The notes under the pieces are model-generated. The model saw only the letters and a program-made list of their open reading frames with translations. It was not told where the DNA came from and searched no databases. Source: Desertimonas flava (GTDB taxonomy: Bacteria; Actinomycetota; Acidimicrobiia; Acidimicrobiales; Ilumatobacteraceae). Taken from it: a stretch of DNA of 64,000 bases. The stretch covers positions 211,084-275,083 of the forward strand of contig NZ_QKYK01000004.1 of the NCBI RefSeq assembly GCF_003426815.1, written 5' to 3'. How positions within the stretch are numbered: position 1 is the stretch's first letter; every line of letters begins with the position of its first letter. Of this stretch, positions 25,354 to 32,238 are shown in pieces. Made by a program: the position numbers and the translations under genes.

Positions 25354-26340
25354 TCAGCCGGCGGGCAGCGTCACCGGAAGATCGGGGACGGTCGCGTCGG
25401 GCAGCTGGTCGACGACGGAGTCGACCGGAACCTGCTCGGTGATCGAGTCGACGGGCAGTTGATCGACGACGGAGTCGGTCGGCAGCTCGGGCAATGCGCC
25501 TTCGGGGGTGATCGCGTCGGCCGCCGCCGCGGCATCGCAGGGCGACGCGCCGTCGGCCAGCCGGGACACGAGGACGGCGACGGTCACGTCGCACACGTTG
25601 GCGGCGATGGCGATCGGCGCCTGGACGACCACGTCGGTGACATTGACGTTCACGAGGCCTTCTTGAGCGACCGGGCCGCCGTCCTGCGTGGCCACGACCG
25701 CCTCGGAGTTCGAGCTGGCGTCGCACGGCGCGGACCCGTCGTCGAGCTCGTTCACCAACACGTCCACCGTGACATCGCACAGGTCGGCGGCGAGGGCGAT
25801 CGGCAACTGCACCGTCACGCCGGTCAGATTGAGATTGACGAGGCCCTCCTGCTCGACTGGTGTCTCCCCGGGCGCACCGGATTCGGTCGCTGTGATCGCC
25901 TCCGCTGTGCCGGTGGCATCGCAGGGCGACGCGCCGTCGGCGAGACGCGACACGAGGACGGCGACGGTGACGTCGCACACGTTCGCCACCACGGAGATCG
26001 GCGCCCGGACCGCGACGTCGGTGACGTTGACGTTGACGAGGCCGGCCTGCGACACGGGCCCACCATCCTCGGTGGCGACCACGGCGTCGGCGTTGGAGCT
26101 CGCGGTGCACGGCGCCGAGCCGTCGTCGAGCTCACTCACCAGCGCTCCCACCGTGACGTCGCACAGATTGGCCGCGAGGTCGATGGGCAGCTGCGCGGTG
26201 ACACCGGTGAGGTTCAGGTTGACGAGACCCTCCTGGACCACTCCCGGTGGAGTGCTGGCGTGGACGCCGGCTCCGGTCGTCGCTACCACTCCCGCCACGG
26301 CGGCGAGACCGCCGATGACGGCCTTCATGATCGGCTTCAT
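25354..26340 (-). CDS. secreted protein with four tandem chaplin-like modules
   Basis: A 328-residue exported protein. A signal peptide (MKPIMKAVIGGLAAVAGVVA, cleavage near GVHAS) is followed by four modules at about 36-97, 98-163, 164-225 and 226-280 in an A-B-A-B order. The A modules start QEGLVNLNLTGVTVQLPI and the B modules VNVNVTDVVVQAPI. Each module holds two cysteines 18 residues apart (60/78, 122/140, 188/206, 250/268), the same spacing as in Streptomyces chaplins (NVC...C), and the same alternating-valine, VxVP-type run before the first cysteine. A cell-surface, possibly amyloid-forming or hydrophobic-layer role is inferred. The tail is rich in LPVDSV-type repeats. ATG 26340 has GGAG 6 bases upstream. 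Confidence 0.75.
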   Translation of the reverse strand: MKPIMKAVIGGLAAVAGVVATTGAGVHASTPPGVVQEGLVNLNLTGVTAQLPIDLAANLCDVTVGALVSELDDGSAPCTASSNADAVVATEDGGPVSQAGLVNVNVTDVAVRAPISVVANVCDVTVAVLVSRLADGASPCDATGTAEAITATESGAPGETPVEQEGLVNLNLTGVTVQLPIALAADLCDVTVDVLVNELDDGSAPCDASSNSEAVVATQDGGPVAQEGLVNVNVTDVVVQAPIAIAANVCDVTVAVLVSRLADGASPCDAAAAADAITPEGALPELPTDSVVDQLPVDSITEQVPVDSVVDQLPDATVPDLPVTLPAG

Positions 26341-26382
26341 GTGCATCTCCTGATTGATCGTTGAGTCCACCGGTGCCACGCC

Positions 26383-26409
26383 GTACCCGCCGCGACCGCA
26401 CCCACAAAC
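26383..26409 (-). promoter_or_regulatory. general-stress (SigB/SigF-like) promoter of the chaplin-like gene
   Basis: On the minus strand GTTTG (26409-26405), 16 bases, then GGGTAC (26388-26383). This is a close match to the actinobacterial SigB/SigF consensus. The leader would be about 35 bases. Confidence 0.6.
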
Positions 26410-26491
26410 ACCGAATCGAGGAAGATTCTGGAGCTACACTCGCACCTCGCGACCCGCCGGCTCGAACGGTGCATCTCCGACGAGACACGGC

Positions 26492-27304
26492 TCACGGCTG
26501 CGTGCCTGACGGCGGCGGGAGGCTCGTGGTCTGGCCTGCGGCGGTCGTTCCCGGCGGCGCAGTGGTGGCGGTGGTCGAACTGGCCGACGTCGGCGGCGAC
26601 GACGTCGGGGCCGCCGTCGTCGAGGGTGTCGGGACCGCCACGGTCGTCGATGTCGGGCTCGACGTGGTGGGGACCGCCGGGGAGGTCGTGGACGCAGCGG
26701 CGCTCGACGTGGCGGCGATCGGCGCCGTCGGCGGCGTCGGCGATGGGGCCACCGGCCTCGCCGTCGAAGTCAGGGACACGAGCGGCTCGGCCGTCGGCGT
26801 CGACGGCGGGGACGTGGTCGACGTGGCCGTCGCTGCGGCCTCCGGTGTCGACGACGTCGACGTCGTCGACGTGGAACTGGACGATGGCGTCGAGGTCGTC
26901 CGGGGCGCCGTCCAGACACCCGGCGCGTCCGGCCTCCACTCGGGCGCCAGCACGGTCGGCGGCGCGCCGGACCAGACGACAGACACCGGAGTGATGGTCG
27001 ATGTGGTCGCCCGTGCCGTTGGCGGCGTCGTCATCCTCGGTGCGGTGGTGGACGCCGACACCCCGTCAGCGTCCGGCGTCCGGCTGCGGCCCGCACTGCG
27101 TCCGGCGAACACGCTGAAGATGACGGCGACACAGACGAGCGCGACGAGTAGACCCGTCGCGACGCTCACGATCCTCGCGGGCTGCAGCCACCCCCTCTCG
27201 GGGAGTTCTTCGTACTCGAGGGGAACGGTGGCGTCCCAGTCCTCGTCGGGGGGAATGAAGTCGTCCGGCAGCGGTGCAGACGATGGCTCAGGCGGGGGCC
27301 ACAT
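26492..27304 (-). CDS. single-pass membrane protein with Ser/Thr/Pro-rich exterior
   Basis: A 270-residue protein of unknown function. About 42 cytoplasmic residues rich in Pro/Asp/Glu (FIPPDEDWDATVPLEYEELP) are followed by one transmembrane helix, IVSVATGLLVALVCVAVIF (about 44-62). About 190 residues are then almost wholly Ser, Thr, Pro and Ala, a low-complexity stalk typical of mannosylated actinobacterial wall proteins. No enzymatic domain is visible. The opposite strand is also open, but its product is a Val/Asp-rich shadow. A GGGTAC promoter lies about 42 bases upstream, and the chaplin-like gene follows on the same strand. Confidence 0.6.
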   Translation of the reverse strand: MWPPPEPSSAPLPDDFIPPDEDWDATVPLEYEELPERGWLQPARIVSVATGLLVALVCVAVIFSVFAGRSAGRSRTPDADGVSASTTAPRMTTPPTARATTSTITPVSVVWSGAPPTVLAPEWRPDAPGVWTAPRTTSTPSSSSTSTTSTSSTPEAAATATSTTSPPSTPTAEPLVSLTSTARPVAPSPTPPTAPIAATSSAAASTTSPAVPTTSSPTSTTVAVPTPSTTAAPTSSPPTSASSTTATTAPPGTTAAGQTTSLPPPSGTQP

Positions 27305-27345
27305 TCGGGCTCGGCCCGATCAGACATCTGTCCACGTCAGCCTCC

Positions 27346-27370
27346 GTACCCACCGGTGCGATGTTCAGAC
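27346..27370 (-). promoter_or_regulatory. possible SigB/SigF-like promoter of the Ser/Thr-rich membrane protein gene
   Basis: On the minus strand GTCTG (27370-27366), 14 bases, then GGGTAC (27351-27346). The -10 element is exact; the -35 fits only the loose GNNTN form. Confidence 0.4.
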
Positions 27371-27414
27371 GGAAGTCGATCGACAGGCTCATCTCGACAG
27401 GTGATGCTGCGCAC

Positions 27415-27792
27415 ATGCGCGACATCATCAACACGCCAGACGCTCCTCGGTCTGCCCTGTACAGCCAGGGAGTGAAGGCTGGTGGCCACATCTACATCTC
27501 GGGCCTCGTCGGAGTCGATGTCGCCACCGGACAGGTGGAAGGCCCGACCATTCAGCTGCAGACCCGCCGCGCGCTCGCCAACTGCGAGGCCGTCCTGAAG
27601 GCCGCCGGTGCGTCCCTCGCGGACGTCGTCGAGGTCGGGGTCCTGCTCCATGACCCGGACGACTTCGCGGGAATGAACGAGGAGTGGGCGGCGTGGTTCC
27701 CGGAGAACCCGCCGGCGCGCTATGCGGCAAAGCTGGGTGCCACGATTCCCGGCATCCTCGTGTCGATCCGGATGACGGCGTTCCACCCGTAG
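27415..27792 (+). CDS. ridA: RidA/YjgF-family enamine/imine deaminase
   Basis: A 125-residue RidA-family protein, normally a homotrimer that hydrolyses reactive enamines such as 2-aminoacrylate. It shows TPDAPRSALYSQGVKAGGHIYISG at the N-terminus, RRALANCEAVLKAAGASLADVVE in the middle and the end PARYAAKLGATIPGILVSIRMTAF. The second-to-last stretch has ARYAAK where classical RidA has ARSCV, so activity could differ. ATG 27415, with AGGTGA upstream, gives the normal family length; the frame is open back to 27274. Confidence 0.9.
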   Translation: MRDIINTPDAPRSALYSQGVKAGGHIYISGLVGVDVATGQVEGPTIQLQTRRALANCEAVLKAAGASLADVVEVGVLLHDPDDFAGMNEEWAAWFPENPPARYAAKLGATIPGILVSIRMTAFHP

Positions 27793-27818
27793 GTCGCCGG
27801 ACTTGCCCGGACCTCCAC

Positions 27819-28349
27819 TCACCCGGTCGTCGTCGAGGACTGCGCCTCGTGCACCCGATCCTCGGACTGCAGAGAAGTCTCCGGCAACTTCCACTCCTCT
27901 CCCGGCTCGTCCGGGGCGTCGTCGGGCAGGATGCCGAGGTGCTCCTCGATGCGCCGCAGCGAGGCCTCGAGCTTCTCGGTCCCGTCCTTGGACTCCGCGC
28001 TGCCCTTGTGGATGTACAACGCCGACAGGCTGATGAACGCGAACAGCTGCAGGAACTCTGACTGCCAGTTCTCCAGCGTCGCCTGCCCGAACTGCGCCAC
28101 GAAGTCACCCAGCTTGGTGGAGGCCCCTTGCGCCGACTGCTCGTCGGTGTACTCCTGCCACTGGGTGATGAGGTGGCCGATCCACGAGGCGAAGAAGAGC
28201 GTGATGAGCGCGAAGCTCAGCCCGAACTCCCGGAACGCGCTGCGACCGGCGGTTCGTTCGTTACGGATGCTGCGGACGGTTGCCGACAACAACCACCCCA
28301 GCGAGGCCACCACGATCAGCCACGACACCACCATCATCACTGCGCCCAT
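27819..28349 (-). CDS. DUF6766-type small membrane protein
   Basis: A 176-residue protein with three or so hydrophobic helices: AVMMVVSWLIVVASLGWLLS, FALITLFFASWIGHLITQW and LQLFAFISLSALYIHKGSAE. The arrangement SWIGHLITQWQEYTDEQ ... NWQSEFLQLFAFI matches a family of actinobacterial and proteobacterial proteins of unknown function that I know as DUF6766. The C-terminus is polar. AGGAGG precedes ATG 28349 by 5 bases. A GGGTAC box upstream suggests general-stress control. Confidence 0.82.
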   Translation of the reverse strand: MGAVMMVVSWLIVVASLGWLLSATVRSIRNERTAGRSAFREFGLSFALITLFFASWIGHLITQWQEYTDEQSAQGASTKLGDFVAQFGQATLENWQSEFLQLFAFISLSALYIHKGSAESKDGTEKLEASLRRIEEHLGILPDDAPDEPGEEWKLPETSLQSEDRVHEAQSSTTTG

Positions 28350-28375
28350 CACAACCTCCTGGCGGACACCCCTCC

Positions 28376-28401
28376 GTACCCGCATAGAAGCTGCGCGAGT
28401 C
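28376..28401 (-). promoter_or_regulatory. possible SigB/SigF-like promoter of the DUF6766-type gene
   Basis: On the minus strand GACTC (28401-28397), 15 bases, then GGGTAC (28381-28376). The -10 is exact and the -35 fits GNNTN. Confidence 0.42.
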
Positions 28402-28583
28402 AGCCCCGAACGTGGGAGATCGCCTGCCACGTCGACCACGCGGACGGCCAGACCCACGTCGGACACACCCCGATCCGGATCGCCGGCGGGGCGAACTCGG
28501 GTTCGGATGACAGGGCCCGGCGAGCGCAGTACCTTGGGGATCGCTCGGGCTCGCGGCGGGAACATCACCCACAGGAGGAACCG

Positions 28584-28994
28584 ATGCATCAGGACTGGGG
28601 GAGGCCGGTCGTCGATTGGACGGCGCGGTTGAACGACTGCCTGGAACTGCGCTGCGTCCGGTTCGCCCACAACGCACCAGGCACGCTGCTGCTGACCGGC
28701 GAACTCGACACCTCTGCCGAATCCCTGCTCGAATCGCTGCTCTTGACGCTGGCCCGGTGCCGGCCCGTGCTGTGTCTCGACCTGAGTGAGGTGACCTTCG
28801 TCGACATGGGAGGTCTGCGGGCGCTCCGACGCGTCGCGGCCGCTCTACGGCATCGGGGAGGCCGGCTGGTGATCGAGCATCCGAGCGACGCCGTCTGCCA
28901 ACTCACCCGGCTCGTCGGCGCGCTCGAACATCGCCACGATCCTGCGATGGCGGCCGGCGCTCATTCCGTCGAGCGCATCGTCGCCACGGCCTGA
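28584..28994 (+). CDS. STAS-domain anti-sigma factor antagonist lacking the usual phospho-serine
   Basis: A 136-residue STAS protein of the SpoIIAA/RsbV type: TLLLTGELDTSAESLLESL and RPVLCLDLSEVTFVDMGGLRAL. In active partner-switching antagonists the motif reads DSSGL and the first Ser after Asp is phosphorylated by the anti-sigma kinase. Here it is D74-M75-G76-G77-L78, so that control is lost. AGGAGG precedes ATG 28584. The protein lies amid several genes with SigB/SigF-like promoters, which fits a role in that sigma network (inference). Confidence 0.85.
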   Translation: MHQDWGRPVVDWTARLNDCLELRCVRFAHNAPGTLLLTGELDTSAESLLESLLLTLARCRPVLCLDLSEVTFVDMGGLRALRRVAAALRHRGGRLVIEHPSDAVCQLTRLVGALEHRHDPAMAAGAHSVERIVATA

Positions 28995-29064
28995 CCCCTG
29001 ACGAGCGCACAACAAACGGTGGACGCGACATTGGCCGGGTCCGACGTCCCCTGAGATCAGCAGT

Positions 29065-29090
29065 GATTGGAGAGGCGCGTCCGAGGGTAG
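29065..29090 (+). promoter_or_regulatory. SigB/SigF-like promoter of a four-helix membrane protein gene
   Basis: GATTG at 29065-29069 and GGGTAG at 29085-29090 are 15 bases apart, upstream of the gene at 29118. Confidence 0.5.
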
Positions 29091-29117
29091 GCAATGCGAC
29101 CACTCAGGAGGTCAGTC

Positions 29118-29603
29118 ATGGAAACTCGCCGCGCACGACCAGTCCAGGATTCCCCAGGTGATCGGGAGCGCATGCTGTCGCTCGCCGGAGGCGTACTCGG
29201 CCTCGTGATGTTCCTGCTCGGGTTCCTCCGTTGGCTCAACGTCGGCGACGGATCGGACCAGCTCGAGTACTCGGGCTACGCGTTCCAGATGCCCACGACG
29301 GCCGTCATCGGGTTCTCGATCGCGGCAGGCCTCGCCGCCGTGCTCGGCGCCACGGAACGCCGGCCCGGCCGCGGCGTTGCGAGCGCCGTCCCTGCGGCGC
29401 TGGCCGGTACGAGCCTGCTCCTCGCTCTCGGCATCCTGCTCGGCAAGGGCTCGATCGCACCCGACATCGGCTCTGACGTCGGCGTGGAGATCGGCCTCGT
29501 CCTCGGCCTGCTCACTGCGCTCCTGCAGACGGCGGTACTGGGCATGGTCCTCGCCAGCCGCAACGTCGATCTCGACCGAGAGCGCGACGACGAACTGCGC
29601 TGA
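29118..29603 (+). CDS. four-helix integral membrane protein, unknown function
   Basis: A 161-residue hydrophobic protein with four predicted helices: MLSLAGGVLGLVMFLLGFL, AVIGFSIAAGLAAVLGA, AVPAALAGTSLLLALGILLG and LVLGLLTALLQTAVLGMVL. The first loop has RWLNVGDGSDQLEYSGYAFQ. I do not recognise a family; small membrane proteins of this form are common in actinobacteria. AGGAGG with 6-base spacing marks ATG 29118; the frame opens earlier at 29094. Confidence 0.75.
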   Translation: METRRARPVQDSPGDRERMLSLAGGVLGLVMFLLGFLRWLNVGDGSDQLEYSGYAFQMPTTAVIGFSIAAGLAAVLGATERRPGRGVASAVPAALAGTSLLLALGILLGKGSIAPDIGSDVGVEIGLVLGLLTALLQTAVLGMVLASRNVDLDRERDDELR

Positions 29604-29748
29604 GTCGCGCGCCGTCTCGCGAGGACCCCACGTCGCTCCTCCACGGGATGCGCGCGCTGGCGTGGCGATACCGACCCGATGAGAATGATCGTCACCGACC
29701 ATCTCTGCCCGGTCCGGACCATCACGCCACCCTGGGGATCAACCACGC

Positions 29749-30318
29749 ATGAGACCGCTTCGGTACTCGATCAACATCACACTCGATGGCTGCTGCCATC
29801 ACGAAGCGGGGATCCCGCCCGACGAGGAGTCGATGCGCTACTGGGCCGCCGAGATGGAGCGAGCCGATGCGCTGCTCCTCGGCCGCGTGACCTACGAGAT
29901 GATGGAGTCGGCGTGGCGGCGGCCCGGCGACGGCACGTGGCCCGGCTGGATGGGCGAGTGGGAGATCCCGTTTGCCGAGGCCATCGACGGGGCGAAGAAG
30001 TACGTCGTGTCGAGCACGCTGAGCGACCCCGATTGGAATGCCGAGCTGGTGCGTGGCGACCTGGGGCAGGCCGTGCTGCAGCTCAAGCAGATGCCCGGCG
30101 GGACCCTCTGGGTGGGCGGCGTGACGCTGCCGTCGGCCCTGGCCGATCTGGGCCTGATCGACGAGTACGAGTTCGTGGTCCAGCCGGTACTCGCCGGATA
30201 CGGGCCGACGTTGCTGGCCGGCCTGCATGAGCGGATTCAGCTCGAGCTCGTCGATCGCCACGAGTTCCGATCGGGGGCGGTGGCCGTTCGCTACCGACCC
30301 ACATACTCAACGGCGTGA
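29749..30318 (+). CDS. dihydrofolate reductase / RibD C-terminal family protein
   Basis: A 189-residue protein of the DHFR-like RibD_C family. It has YSINITLDGCCHHEAGIPPD at the start, ALLLGRVTYEMMESAW, KYVVSSTLSDPDWNAELV and GGTLWVGGVTLPSALADLGL, which form the NADPH-binding core. Members are stand-alone reductases of uncertain substrate and need not make tetrahydrofolate. There is no clear operon partner. Confidence 0.9.
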   Translation: MRPLRYSINITLDGCCHHEAGIPPDEESMRYWAAEMERADALLLGRVTYEMMESAWRRPGDGTWPGWMGEWEIPFAEAIDGAKKYVVSSTLSDPDWNAELVRGDLGQAVLQLKQMPGGTLWVGGVTLPSALADLGLIDEYEFVVQPVLAGYGPTLLAGLHERIQLELVDRHEFRSGAVAVRYRPTYSTA

Positions 30319-30578
30319 GCGGGAGCGAACTTGGACCGGGAGCGACCAGGTCGTCGGCTGGGAGCACACGCTCGACGCTCTCGCGACCGAGGCTCTCTTC
30401 ACGAGGGCGCACTACCTCGACAGCTCGTCGCATCCCGCGACGAAGAGGCACCCATGCCCAAGTCCACAACTACTTCCCCGCGATGCACGAGTACTAAGAA
30501 AGGCTCAGCCCGGTTCCCGAGCCCTGACACACGGCATCCACGTCGTCGCCACGCGGAGCGGCTGACGAGCGATGCTCC

Positions 30579-30842
30579 TCACGGGGAGGTGCGTCGAACG
30601 ATCAGGGCGACATCGATCGGTTCGGCCGATCGGGGCGCCCGCTCCGAGGGCGCCCGATCCTCAACGGTCCCATCGGCAGCATGCAGAACGTGGTCCGCCG
30701 CAGCCTGTCGCGCCCGCTCCCGTCCGGCGCGAACGGCCTCGTCACGGGTGGAATGCGGGTCGCGAGCACGGGGCCACGTGTCGCACTCGTTCGTCCACCC
30801 GTCGGGGCGGCGAACCGTGTGGATCGGACTCACGCGCACCAC
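30579..30842 (-). CDS. DUF2188-family small protein
   Basis: An 87-residue protein (shorter if GTG 30833 is used). It reads IHTVRRPDGWTNECDTWPRA, then STRDEAVRAGRERARQAAAD, then HVLHAADGTVEDRAP, which is the DUF2188 pattern: a His-Val strand and Gly-Trp, a T-x-E-A helix, then a V-I-H-x-x-D-G strand. DUF2188 proteins are small stress-associated proteins of unknown activity. It starts right after the stop of a 35-residue membrane-peptide gene, and the two share the SigB/SigF-like promoter at 30961-30987. A longer plus-strand frame across this stretch has no recognisable content. Confidence 0.7.
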   Translation of the reverse strand: MVRVSPIHTVRRPDGWTNECDTWPRARDPHSTRDEAVRAGRERARQAAADHVLHAADGTVEDRAPSERAPRSAEPIDVALIVRRTSP

Positions 30843-30950
30843 TCAGCGCCTCAGCAGCATCAGGATGACGATGACCACCAAGATGAGGAGAAGGACACCG
30901 CCGCCGATGTAGATGCCGTCGGCGATGATCGCTGCGAGGGTAGGGCTCAT
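30843..30950 (-). CDS. 35-residue single-pass membrane peptide
   Basis: A very short gene: ATG 30950, then a start like MSPTLAAIIADGIYIGGG, a hydrophobic run of Val/Leu/Ile (about residues 18-32) and an RR end before TGA. This is one membrane helix with a short exposed N-terminus. It lies 11 bases after a GGGTAG box and directly abuts the DUF2188 gene. Similar tiny stress-linked membrane peptides are common but poorly annotated. Confidence 0.55.
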   Translation of the reverse strand: MSPTLAAIIADGIYIGGGVLLLILVVIVILMLLRR

Positions 30951-31135
30951 ACGCCGGTCTCTACCCGTCCTCTCGGCCTCAGATACCTCGGTCGAGTAGC
31001 GACCCTACCGACCAGCGCGAACGCCAGATCGATACCGGCCGACACACGCACAGCCGTCTGCCACGGAGTGGGCCTGAGGCCCCCGGCCTGAGCTGTTGTG
31101 AGGGCTCGTAGACTGCGGTGTCGCGGGGGCGTCAT
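30947..31135 (-). CDS. possible 62-residue small protein
   Basis: An open frame from ATG 31135, with GGTGAG upstream, whose TGA overlaps the ATG of the 35-residue peptide gene. The product is basic with one mildly hydrophobic stretch, VRVSAGIDLAFALVGRV. The stop-start overlap could be chance, and the frame contains the promoter used by the next gene, so this is a weak call. Confidence 0.25.
   Translation of the reverse strand: MTPPRHRSLRALTTAQAGGLRPTPWQTAVRVSAGIDLAFALVGRVATRPRYLRPRGRVETGV
30961..30987 (-). promoter_or_regulatory. SigB/SigF-like promoter of the membrane peptide - DUF2188 pair
   Basis: On the minus strand GGTAT (30987-30983), 16 bases, then GGGTAG (30966-30961), ending 11 bases before ATG 30950. 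Confidence 0.5.
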
Positions 31136-31156
31136 CTCACCAGCGATCGGAGCAGC

Positions 31157-31666
31157 ATGACTGACGAGCCCGAACCAACGGTCGACCCGAGGTACAGCGT
31201 GCACGAAGCGCCGCCCGTCTCGTGGAGCGACGCGGAGCAGACGCTCGGCTCGGCGGGGACGTACTGGATCTCGACGGTACGCAGCGACGGACGTCCTCAC
31301 GTCACTCCGCTGATCGCCATGTGGCAGAACGGCGCGTTGTACTTCAGCACAGGGCGCTCCGAGCAGAAGTACAAGAACCTCGACACGAATCCGCAGTGCG
31401 TGCTCACGACGGGAAGCAATCAGCTGGACCAAGGTCTCGACGTCGTCGTCGAAGGTGAGGCGGTTCGGATCACCGACCCCGCCAGGCTGCAGCAGCTTGC
31501 GCAGGCGTGGCGTCGCAAGTACGGCGATGACTGGCCCCTCGGAGGCGGCGCTGACAGTGACGACGTCGTCTTCGAAGTCACACCGACGAAAGTGTTCGGA
31601 TTCCGGAAGGAGTTCGGTGACGGGGGGCGGGGCAGCCAGACGCGTTGGCGCTGGGTCCCCTCCTGA
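31157..31666 (+). CDS. pyridoxamine 5'-phosphate oxidase-like (PPOX) family protein
   Basis: A 169-residue split-barrel flavin/F420-binding protein. It has TYWISTVRSDGRPHVTPLIAMW followed by ALYFSTGRSEQKYKNLDTNP, the standard FMN/F420-binding strands, and later VFEVTPTKVFGFRKEFGDG. Relatives in actinobacteria are F420- or FMN-dependent reductases or heme-binding proteins. ATG 31157 is supported by GGAG 5 bases upstream. Confidence 0.9.
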   Translation: MTDEPEPTVDPRYSVHEAPPVSWSDAEQTLGSAGTYWISTVRSDGRPHVTPLIAMWQNGALYFSTGRSEQKYKNLDTNPQCVLTTGSNQLDQGLDVVVEGEAVRITDPARLQQLAQAWRRKYGDDWPLGGGADSDDVVFEVTPTKVFGFRKEFGDGGRGSQTRWRWVPS

Positions 31667-31752
31667 CCGCGACTCCATCCGAGCGCAACACCGGTTCGCC
31701 TCCTCGCTCGACGGCAGGAGGCGCGCATCCCATTCAATACCTGTAGAAGACA

Positions 31753-31765
31753 ACACTTGTAGTGT
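31753..31765. promoter_or_regulatory. short palindrome over the MarR gene start
   Basis: ACACT-TGT-AGTGT, perfect 5-base arms, lies 8 bases before GTG 31774. A position on the promoter of the MarR gene fits autorepression (inference). Confidence 0.4.
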
Positions 31766-31773
31766 GCACAGGT

Positions 31774-32238
31774 GTGACGCCACGTGACGAGGAACTGGAG
31801 CAGGTCACCGACGCGGTGCTGATGGCGTCTCGCGTGCTCGTCGCCGTCGCGTCTCGTTCGATCGCCGCGGTCGATGACTCCGTCACGCTCCCCCAGTTCC
31901 GGGCGCTCGTCGTTCTCGAGCAGGCGCCGCGGACCGCGGGCGACCTGGCCCATGAGTTGCGTGTCCAGCCCTCCACGGCGACACGGCTCTGTGACCGGCT
32001 GGTGAGCAAGCGCCTCGTCGTCCGGACGACCGACCCGTCGAATCGCCGCGAAGTGACGGTTCGCCTCTCCGCTTCCGGGAGACGGCTGGTGAACGCCGCC
32101 ACCGCCCGGCGCCGCACAGAGATCGCCCGCATCATGGAGCGGGTCCCGGCACGGCACCGCGCCGCCATCGTCAAGGCCCTCGACGCCTTCCGAGCCGCGG
32201 CCGGCGAAGAGCCGGCCGCGTCACCGGTGCCGTGGTGA
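31774..32238 (+). CDS. MarR-family transcriptional regulator
   Basis: A 154-residue MarR winged-helix protein: VTLPQFRALVVLEQAPRTAG, DLAHELRVQPSTATRLCDRL (recognition helix), VVRTTDPSNRREVTVRLSASG (wing). GTG 31774 is taken as start (31762 is also possible); no Shine-Dalgarno is visible, so the message may be leaderless. The stop overlaps the start of the ClC gene (GTGA), so the regulator and channel form one operon, and the regulator probably controls it from the palindrome at 31753. Confidence 0.92.
   Translation: MTPRDEELEQVTDAVLMASRVLVAVASRSIAAVDDSVTLPQFRALVVLEQAPRTAGDLAHELRVQPSTATRLCDRLVSKRLVVRTTDPSNRREVTVRLSASGRRLVNAATARRRTEIARIMERVPARHRAAIVKALDAFRAAAGEEPAASPVPW

Noticed and set aside
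26361..27404. 347-residue plus-strand open frame rich in Val, Asp and Gly
   Set aside because: Mirror image of the Ser/Thr/Pro-rich membrane protein, whose strand has a clear transmembrane helix and promoter.
30331..30912. 193-residue plus-strand open frame
   Set aside because: Arg/Ser/Thr-rich, no domain, and it overlaps the better-supported DUF2188 and membrane-peptide genes; 30319-30578 is left without a gene.
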